From the NCBI GenBank assembly GCA_017893485.1, contig CM030363.1, forward strand, positions 110,479,073 through 110,543,072: a DNA stretch of 64,000 bases, written 5' to 3'. The DNA comes from Hemerocallis citrina (taxonomy: Eukaryota; Streptophyta; Magnoliopsida; Asparagales; Asphodelaceae). Below the pieces are notes generated by a model that was not told the origin of the DNA, did not search any database, and was given only the letters and a program-made list of their open reading frames with translations. The position numbers and the translations under genes are program-made. Positions 56,719 through 64,000 of this stretch are shown here, in pieces (position 1 is the first letter of the stretch; each line of letters begins with the position of its first letter).

Positions 56719-58593
56719 ATATAATTGCCTGATGACACGTGCCTACGGCATGTCTTCGGAACGGTGCACCTAGTTTGATTATATAAAATAGTTTTGGAGG
56801 TCCAGCAAATTAATTGATGTAGCAAACATATTATATGAGGAAGCAGTATATCTATCTTTAAGCTCAACCATCGCCTTCTTGATCATTAGCTTGAACTTAC
56901 CTGGAATGCATATAGTTTGTTAGAAACATTGCATAGAGTTTTTTTTAACTTCAGCATCACTTTTAGATGCTTGTAATAGTTATGCAAGGATATTATCATA
57001 TAGGTTTTATAGAGCTTACTCTAATCCCATAACCACTATGAGCATGTCTAAATACAATGGTAACACAAATGCAGGTGTGAAGGTATCTACAATACCATTA
57101 ATCTAAACATTTGTTTGTTTGAGACTCAGTTTGCAATTGAAGTACCTCTTTTTATTATTTCAACCAAAATGAAATACATGAAGTTCTCAAAACTCTAATT
57201 CAAGCTAATCATTTATTTTATCTCCACTTTGTCTCCCCATTGCACATGTATAAAAAAAATTCAAAATGGATAAATAATAAATTTACTTTAGCTGTCTTTC
57301 TTGAGTGGAGAGTTTGCACCATTCATTGGTAAACTCCAGTCATCCCAACCCTATATATCCAAACATACATTAAAAGTTCTTATATATTATGTTATCCATG
57401 GTTTGCAATAATCAGTGAAGGAAACACTTCACGATAGTATTTTCTCTTGTAGTAAAGGAATTAATTTTGCATATTTGTCAAGTTATTTTAGGTTGCTGGT
57501 CAGCTTACCTGTCCTGCTAGGTTTGGAAGCCCAAATTGTGGCCACCAAATAATTCATCTCTCACTTGTGTTCACCTTAAATCAAAACCAATAAAAAAACA
57601 CATCAAATAAATCACCAAATTAAAATTTTTTAAACCCAAAAATAAAAAAAAATCATACCTCTCTGAACTTAGATCCTATACACAGACAAAATTTTAGTCA
57701 GCAAAAAACTAAGTAATCCGCTGCACACATAAAATTAAAAATTAGAATGAGAATTCGGTTAATGAGATGAAATTAGAGTCGTTGCATCGCATATAGAGAC
57801 TCGAGATTCGGTGGAGGGGAGGCACTGATACGGAGTCGCTTGATACTCACACTCGATTTAGTGGAAGGGAGTCACCGATACGGAATCAGCAGCGGATCTG
57901 ATATCAGCGACGTCCGACAATGAATTTGGATTTGGATTTGCATTGAGATTTTCCAATTTTCTAATTTTCTAATTTTAAATTATTTTAAATTTAAAACTTA
58001 AAGTTTAAAATTTAAAATTTAAATTTGACTATTTAAAATTTAAAATTGAAAATTGAAAATTTTAAAAAAAAATTAAAAATAAAAAAAAAATTAAAACTTC
58101 TAAAAAAATTTAAATTGTTTAAAATTTTTAAAATTTAAAATTTTTTATTAATTTAAATTTCTTTTTTTTTTCGTTTTTTTAAAATTTGTTTAATTTTTTG
58201 AATTTTAAAAAAATTTAATAATTTTTTATAATTTTTTATAATTTTTTTTATTTTTTTTGAATTATTTTCAAAATTTTTAATTTTTTAATTTTTTTAGTTT
58301 TTATGTTTTTAAGTTTTGTAATTTTTTAATTTCTTTAAAATTTTTTATATTTTTATTTTCTTAATTTTTTGAATAGGCGAAAGAGAGAGAGAAAGAGAGA
58401 GAAAGAGAGAAAGAATTTTTATTTTCTTAATTTTTTAAATAAAGGAGTTGTTTTGGGGGGGATTTGAATTTGAGTTTTGGGGAAAAACTTTTGGGAGGAA
58501 AAATGTGTTTAGTGAGGTTAGATTTAGGCCTTTAATTTTGGAGAGATTGAAGGAGAGCCACTTGATATCTTTCTTTGTGTTTTATTATATAGA
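56719..58593 (-). mobile_element. Non-autonomous Helitron, longer copy (about 1.87 kb)
   Basis: On the minus strand it begins TCTATATAATAAAACACAAA after an A, and near the other end has the hairpin ATGCC-GTA-GGCACGTG, which matches the 582-base element. The terminal CTRR is not intact: the position equivalent to CTAG reads ATAT. Extra cargo lies between the shared ends, including an AT-only tract (57950-58380) and segments with splice-like signals. No Rep/helicase. Confidence 0.68.
57950..58380. repeat. AT low-complexity tract
   Basis: Almost only A and T, made of TTTAAAATTTAAAATTT-like words with inverted symmetry. It lies inside the longer Helitron and is absent from the short copy. Confidence 0.85.
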
Positions 58594-58995
58594 TTCTCAC
58601 AATAAACTCATCTTATAGATCTTGATCTATATATAAACATAATCTTTTTGGTGAACATGGCTTCTTGTACAAGTCAGCTTGTTCTTATTGCCATGTTGTA
58701 CTATCATTAGGCCAAGTAGTTTGTCGCGCAAATGCTTCATCGACTACTTGTTTCATCGACCAATTGTTTTTGTTCAACCAAGTGCTTAGTTGACCACCTG
58801 TTTCGTTGATCAAGTGTTTCGTGTGACCACTGGTTTTTTCAATCAAGTGTCTCGTCGCTCATTTCATTAAACCACTCTTTCTTCGACCAAGCATGGTGTT
58901 GTTCATTGTTTGCCGATCAAGTGTTTCGTTGTTGGATGAGCATTCCTGCTTATTTGGGTGCTAAGTGCTTCGAACATTGGATCTTGCATTGTGTG
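58594..58995. repeat. Degenerate short tandem repeats TCGACCAAGTGTTTCG
   Basis: Units of about 25-35 bases with TTTCATCGACCAATTG, TTCGTTGATCAAGTG and GACCACTTG-like words, up to about 58930. Continues the type seen at 55980-56230. Confidence 0.6.
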
Positions 58996-58999
58996 GCTG

Positions 59000-60480
59000 A
59001 ACTAGAAGTGTTGTTTTAGGAGTAAGCTTTAGAAGGAAATCGGATTTATAACTTACTTTTTGATCTCAGCAAGTCTGTAACGGAAACTTTAGGACAAAGT
59101 TGATGTAGAGCTTGCTATCTGAATCCACCAAGTTTATAGAGATAACTCTGAGACGGATTTTAACGTTTGAACTTGCAGTTTGCGCCTAGCAAGTTTGGAG
59201 AGACAACACTGGGATGGAGTTGGACGTAAAGCTTGTTGTTTAATCCCAAAAAAATTACAGAGATAACTCTAGATAGTGTTGGACGTTTGAACTTGTTGTT
59301 TGTGCCCAACAAGTTTGGAGAGGAAACTCTAGGACAGAGTTGGACGTAGAGCTTGCTATTTGATCTCAACAAATTTATAGAGATCTCTGAGATGGATTTG
59401 GATGTTTGAACTTGCTATTTAAGTCCAACAAGTTTGGAGATGTAACTCTAAGATGGAGTTTAACATAGAACTTGGTGTTTGATTCCTGCTAGTTTATAGA
59501 GACAACTCTGAGATAGAGTTAGACGTTTGAACTTGCTGGTTGCGATCAACAAGTTTGGATAGGAAACTCTAGGACGGAGTTGGACATAGAGCTTGTTGTT
59601 TGATCCCAACATGTTTACAGAGAAAAATCTGAGATGGGGTTGGTCGTTTGGACTTGCTATTTGCATGCAACAAGTTTGTAGAGACAACTCTGAGATAGAG
59701 CTGGATGTAGATCTTGCAGTTTGTGCCAAGCAAATTTGTAGAGATAACTCTGAGACGGAGTTAGACGTAGAGCTTGCTGTTTGATCAAGTTTATAGAGAC
59801 AACTCGAAGACGGAGTTGGACGTTTGAACTCGCTATTTCCGCCCAACACGTTTGGAGAGGCAACTATAAGACGAAGTTGAACGTATATCTTGTTGTTTGA
59901 TCTGAGCAAGTTTATAGAGACAAATCTGAGGAGTTAGATGTTTGAACTTGCTGTTTGAGCCAAACAAGTTTGGAAAGGCAACTCTAGGACGGAGTTGGAT
60001 GTAGATCTTGTTGTTTGATCCCAGCAAGTTTACAGAGACAACTCTGATACGAGGTTGGTCGTTTGAACTTGTTGTTTGTATCAGACAAGTTTACAGAGAC
60101 AACTTGGATAGGGGGTTGGTCATGTGAACTTGTTGTTTGCGCTCCACAAATTTGTAGAGAAAACTCTGAAACGGCACTGGATGTAGAGTTTGTTGTTTGT
60201 GCCCAACAAGTTTGAAGAGATAACTTTGGGACGGAGTTGGATGTTTGAACTTGCTGTTTGCACCTAGCTAGTAGAGACAACTCTGATATGGAATTGGACG
60301 TTTGAAACTGCTGTTTGCACCCAGCAAATTTGTAGAGACAACTCTAAAACAGAGTTGATGTAGAGCTTACCGTTAGCGCCCAGCAAGTTTGTAGAGACAA
60401 CTTTGGGATGGAGTCTAACGTTTGAACTTGTTGTTGTGTCCAGCAAGTTTGTAAAGACAACCATGAGACGGAGTTGGTCA
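59000..60480. repeat. Tandem array of alternating ~60-base monomers (dimeric unit ~120 bases)
   Basis: Two monomer types alternate through most of the array. Type 1: GACGTAGAGCTTGCTGTTTG, ATCCCAACAAGTTTATAGAG. Type 2: GACGTTTGAACTTGCTGTTTG, GCCCAACAAGTTTGGAGAGG. Both end ACTCTGAGACGGAGTTGG. Some 20-24 monomers are present. Open frames here are products of the repeat. Confidence 0.88.
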
Positions 60481-60878
60481 TTTGTGTAGCGCCCTGAATC
60501 CCCGTTACCGAACATCCGTGACCCTCATCAGAATCTTTGCCTTCAAATGCATCTCAACACAGTAATAACATGGAAATTTAAAAACTTTTTATTGCCAAAT
60601 AAAGTCATTACATCATTGATTACAACCGATACCTTGTTCTTGGACAAGGAGTACAAATTACATCTGCTCATTACAACTTATTACAAATAATTACAGACTT
60701 CACTTGTAAAGCTATTAGCTGCCTCCTGGAATGGTAATCGACTGATTACTGCCGATCTTTGCTGAGTGGTCCATCGGCTCCCCTGGGACTTGCTCCTCGG
60801 CTTCAGGCTTCAGCTGCGCAACTCTGATATCTCTGCACCTGCTTGAAAGGTAGGAGTCGATAACCTAACGGTGGGGAA

Positions 60879-60898
60879 CGTCAGTACTTCGACTGACG
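60879..60898. promoter_or_regulatory. Conserved LTR palindrome (copy in the 60485-63837 LTR)
   Basis: CGTCAGT-ACTTCG-ACTGACG, a 7-base-pair stem, 394 bases from the LTR's 3' end and next to GTGGGG, as in the other copies. Confidence 0.6.
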
Positions 60899-61314
60899 CA
60901 AAGCTGATGATAACAGCGATCCTCTAAAATTCAATCACAACCATAATTTATGTAAAAAGAAAAAGTATTGTGCCAAAATAAGGGTTTAATAGATTCGGGT
61001 TCTAGTGCAGTGATATGCCATGACCCTATGACTAGATGCAACAAATCACATGCCTAATTCTAATGCAAGCAAGACTTTGGAGAACAAATGCATCCCATAC
61101 TACATACGCCCCCAAATCTAGCCGTCTTTCTCCACAGTTCAGGGATTCAAACTCTCGCCATGCATCCTACTCTTGTACTCAACCAGTTCCCAATAGATTG
61201 TCCGTCGCCCAAAGAGGTTGCAGTTGGTCGGTCTAGTTCCGCCACTGCAGTGCCTAAGTGGTGGTCGTAGCCGCCACTTGGTACCCACGTACGGACCTCT
61301 TCAGAAAGCCGCAT

Positions 61315-61440
61315 TGAATCCGGTTGTAAGACCATATGATTCCCATGTCCACCCCTAGAATCCGGTTGTAAGACCATATGATTCCCATGTCCACCCCTAG
61401 AATCCGGTTGTAAGACCATATGATTCCCATGTCCACCCCT
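61315..61440. repeat. Near-perfect 42-base triplication in LTR C
   Basis: Three consecutive units, each with GAATCCGGTTGTAAGACCAT then ATGATTCCCATGTCCACCCC, are almost identical, so the expansion is young compared with the LTR. Confidence 0.95.
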
Positions 61441-63832
61441 ACCCCGGGCTATGGACTGACGCATGCGTGTTCACCCCTGATCGGGTTATGAACTTATATA
61501 TATATATATACACCAAGGGAACGATAGAACCCTCGTGCATAGGGACATGAGCGCCTCGGGAGGTCAAATCCTCCTAGCCTCCCGTACCTTAACAACAAAA
61601 CCCACGGGCATAGGGACGTGAGCGCCTCGGGAGGTCAATGGCGATACCGATCCGGTTCGCCACTTCTCCGGCTTAGAATTGTCCAGCATTACGGCCTACA
61701 TTCGCCGCTACCCCGGCTGTGAATGTATGTTCACCCCTGATCGGGCTATGAGCTTATCTCAATGGCACGGCTTAGATATCCTACGCTTCGGCAGAAGTTT
61801 ATAACTTAGGGTCGACAGATGCAGGGTATCCCTTACTTTAGTGACTAACTCGAGTCACACACCCATTATGGGAGTCAACAACACCAACAACAGATACCAA
61901 CACCCCTAGACAAGAGTTATCAACTCTAATAGTACACAAGGGAAAAGTCCTTATAATACCTAGTCAAAACCAAGGGCTAGGCAATCTACGGGTTTCTGCC
62001 CGAATCTTAAAAAGGTCATAACTCTCTCGATACAACTCCGATTGGGGTGTACGAGACCAATCCAGGAAGGTAAGATCCTAACCTAAAACTTTCTAGTTGA
62101 TCATATACTCAATTCCACCATCTAGATCCCCAAAATAGTCTCTCAAGCCTCAACCTGTGTACTTCCTGTACACGGGCTGCACCTTACAGGTAGCACAAAA
62201 TACTACTCACTCATCAGAATGTTTCAAACCCAAGTTCTGTAGAAGGGTGTGGGTGTCCTCAATAACTATCTAGTTGGTCATGAGTCCAAAATATACCAAT
62301 AAATCACCCTAACATACATATCTCTCACCAATGTACCAAGTCACACACTAGGACTTTCTAAATCAGAGCACTCAGATCCATTCTTGGTCTCTGTCCAGTA
62401 TTACAAAAATCATAGTAAATCAACCACTTACTGGAAATGCCTCAAATAGGAAGGTCTTGGTGTCTATTACAAATCTCTAATGAATTACTTTCTCAAATTT
62501 TGCTCTTAATGAGCCTTAAATGTACGATCTCTACAGGGTATCCAAATTGGCTGAAACTAGCATAGTACATACTAATAAAATCATCTTCAATTCCTTACTT
62601 ATCCAAATGACACAAAAATTACAGTGATGAAACTAAAATCATAATAAACAACATGCAAAAGTTTTCATGTCATAACTCAAAGTATACACTGAGTTCTTTC
62701 TATTACAATTTAGCACAGAAAGTCATCATGTTCTTCAGTTCAACTCCAGCTACGGATTAAAGGTCAATTTTTATCAAGCCTATACATTCATCCAAATATT
62801 TTCATGAATTTTTTATAGAATCTATATGCATGTAGGAATACAGGGTAAAAAACTCAGATCAAGAACATGCTCCAATAAATTAGGAAAATTCCAACAATAT
62901 CAGTCATCCTGTTAACCAACTGCTGATTCTGCCTTACGACACAGTTCTACCATTCGATTTTATTAAAATATCAAACCTCCTCAGAAAAATCCGAAATAAA
63001 CCATGAACAATCTACACATATATAGAAATAATCTCTAAAAATTTCATGGTCTAATTCCTTGTGGTTTGCTCTCAAAAATTTAGAAATTAGCATTCAGATA
63101 AAGTTTCTAGTTTCAGTTTCTGATTTCATCCTTTAACTTCTTAGATATTCATATTTGCACATCCTACCACACATGCATGCAAGAATTTAATTAAGAAACA
63201 TAGAGAAAGGTTTAAAGTAACTCCCCACCCTTGGTTGCTATAGAGGAATTGATCTCCTTGAGCTACTTCCCTTGAGAATCCTTCCTTGAGTCTTCTTCTT
63301 CAAGCTCTTTTCTTCCTCTCCTTCCCTTCTTTTTTCATTAGTAAAGTTTTGAAATTCCAGAGCAAGGGAGGTGGGAAAGAGTGATTTTTGATGGAGAAAT
63401 GAAGAAGGAAAGAGGGGGATAAGTGAGGCCGAATTTCAGGGGTAGTAGGATAGGGTGGTAGTTGTTTTGGGAGTGAAACCATGGGCTTTGCCAATGGTTT
63501 TGGAGGTCGGTTGTGTTGGCTGCCCATTTTACTCTTGAATGGGTTCTTTTGATTGCGAGACGAGATGTTTATCGAGTGTACGCATGATATACCCACCGTA
63601 GTATCATACAGTGTTATATTTGCATAAGCGTCGCACCAAAACTAGTGTTTATACCAGTTCGGTCCTCTTCATTCTCGTGCATCTTTTAGAACACAACCCT
63701 CCTATGAACCGCCCCGCAAACCTAACCGCACACCAACAATGGCCAAATCAACCAAAACACTACAATCATGCACACGCACACAGACAATATACATACACAC
63801 ATATATATACAAGCTTCATACAATCTGGGGTG

Positions 63833-64000
63833 TTACATCACTCCCTCCTTAGAGTCGTTCTGTCCCCAGAACGTTCCTAGTGGGAGAAAGGAACAATAAT
63901 AAAAATAGGAAACACTTAAAAATAAATCCGGATATAAAGCCTTCATGCGGCTCTCCGGTTCCCACGTGGCTTTTTCCACGAATTGGTTCTTCCAAAGAAC
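63833..64000 (-). CDS. C-terminal end of Tekay element C pol (chromodomain), partial
   Basis: A 55-codon open frame enters from beyond the right edge. VLWKNQFVEKATWEPESRM is the second half of a chromodomain (the aromatic W-X-E region), followed by KALYPDLF, the usual family end, and a tail TFWGQNDSKEGVM. The stop codon TAA lies inside the first bases of the 3' LTR, so the reading frame overlaps the LTR, as is common in this group. No stop or frameshift is seen in the part visible, unlike Tekay B. Chromodomains on integrase direct insertion toward particular chromatin. Whether the rest of the element is intact cannot be told here. Confidence 0.88.
   Translation of the reverse strand, partial: VLWKNQFVEKATWEPESRMKALYPDLFLSVSYFYYCSFLPLGTFWGQNDSKEGVM
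63838..63853 (-). other. Polypurine tract of Tekay element C
   Basis: The minus strand reads TAAGGAGGGAGTGA directly before the LTR start TGTAACACCCC. Confidence 0.85.

Larger units (their letters stand above)
60485..63837 (-). mobile_element. 3' LTR of Tekay element C (3,353 bp)
   Basis: Plus-strand ends TGTAGCGCCCTG and TGGGGTGTTACA. It is a 3' LTR, because on the minus strand it is preceded directly by a polypurine tract and the chromodomain end at 63838-64000. Homologous to LTR A (427-4075). Contains the palindrome (60879-60898) and a 42-base triplication. Bases 60480-60484 (ATTTG) should be the target duplication; its partner lies outside the window. Confidence 0.92.

Noticed and set aside
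56780..56920. Minus-strand reading KFKLMIKKAMVELKDRYTAS resembling a linker-histone (H15) fold
   Set aside because: Too short, and the start of the reading overlaps a perfect splice-donor word CAG|GTAAGT, which suggests it would be intron. Kept only as a possible sign of gene capture by the Helitron.

Overview
This window is repeat-dense DNA from a large plant nuclear genome. It contains no intact host gene that I can support. Almost everything is long terminal repeat (LTR) retrotransposon sequence, with two Helitron-like elements and one hAT-type MITE. Plant origin is shown by a Tekay-type chromovirus polyprotein with an initiator-Met tRNA primer site, Tat-lineage and Athila-lineage Ty3/gypsy parts, plant-style TATA boxes and GT-AG introns. 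The species cannot be named from the sequence. 'Tekay', 'Tat' and 'Athila' are lineage assignments made by eye.

Layout. 1-419: Tat-type RNase H fragment (+). 427-10062: Tekay-type LTR 'A' (-), split by a 5.35 kb solo LTR at 4076-9427 (target duplication CAAAA). About 10063-24052: Tekay element 'B' on the minus strand, with a truncated 3' LTR, decayed pol and gag, primer site and full 5' LTR. A solo LTR (14825-17938, duplication CTCGG) sits inside its pol between reverse transcriptase and RNase H. 24053-29464: 3' end of a plus-strand Tat element. It carries two antisense genes, the larger with recognisable introns, each with a TATA box near a tandem-repeat array. It ends in a polypurine tract and an LTR. 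29465-30152: unassigned sequence with a hAT MITE (29754-29902, duplication TATAGTAC).

30153-55795 can be read as one minus-strand Tat element, split by later insertions: a Helitron (31520-32101), a solo LTR (32439-37026, duplication CGGGG/TGGGG) and a 14.6 kb block at 37352-51914 flanked by GAGTT/AAGTT. Inside that block are Athila remains (LTR, decayed tRNA-Asp primer site, gag). These are in turn split by another Tat element (38587-44015, CAACA/GAACA) and a solo LTR (44174-47952, GTTTG). 55796-60484: repetitive unassigned DNA holding a second Helitron copy (56719-58593) and a dimeric tandem array. 60485-64000: 3' LTR and the uninterrupted chromodomain end of a third Tekay element that runs off the window.

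Most coding remnants carry stops or frameshifts, so this is an old nest. Relative age follows the nesting: Tat host, then the 37352-51914 block, then the insertions inside it. The signals I find most worth following are a palindromic hairpin kept in six otherwise divergent Tekay-type LTRs, and the antisense gene pair with matching repeat arrays. I see no host operon-like system, defence locus or CRISPR array.
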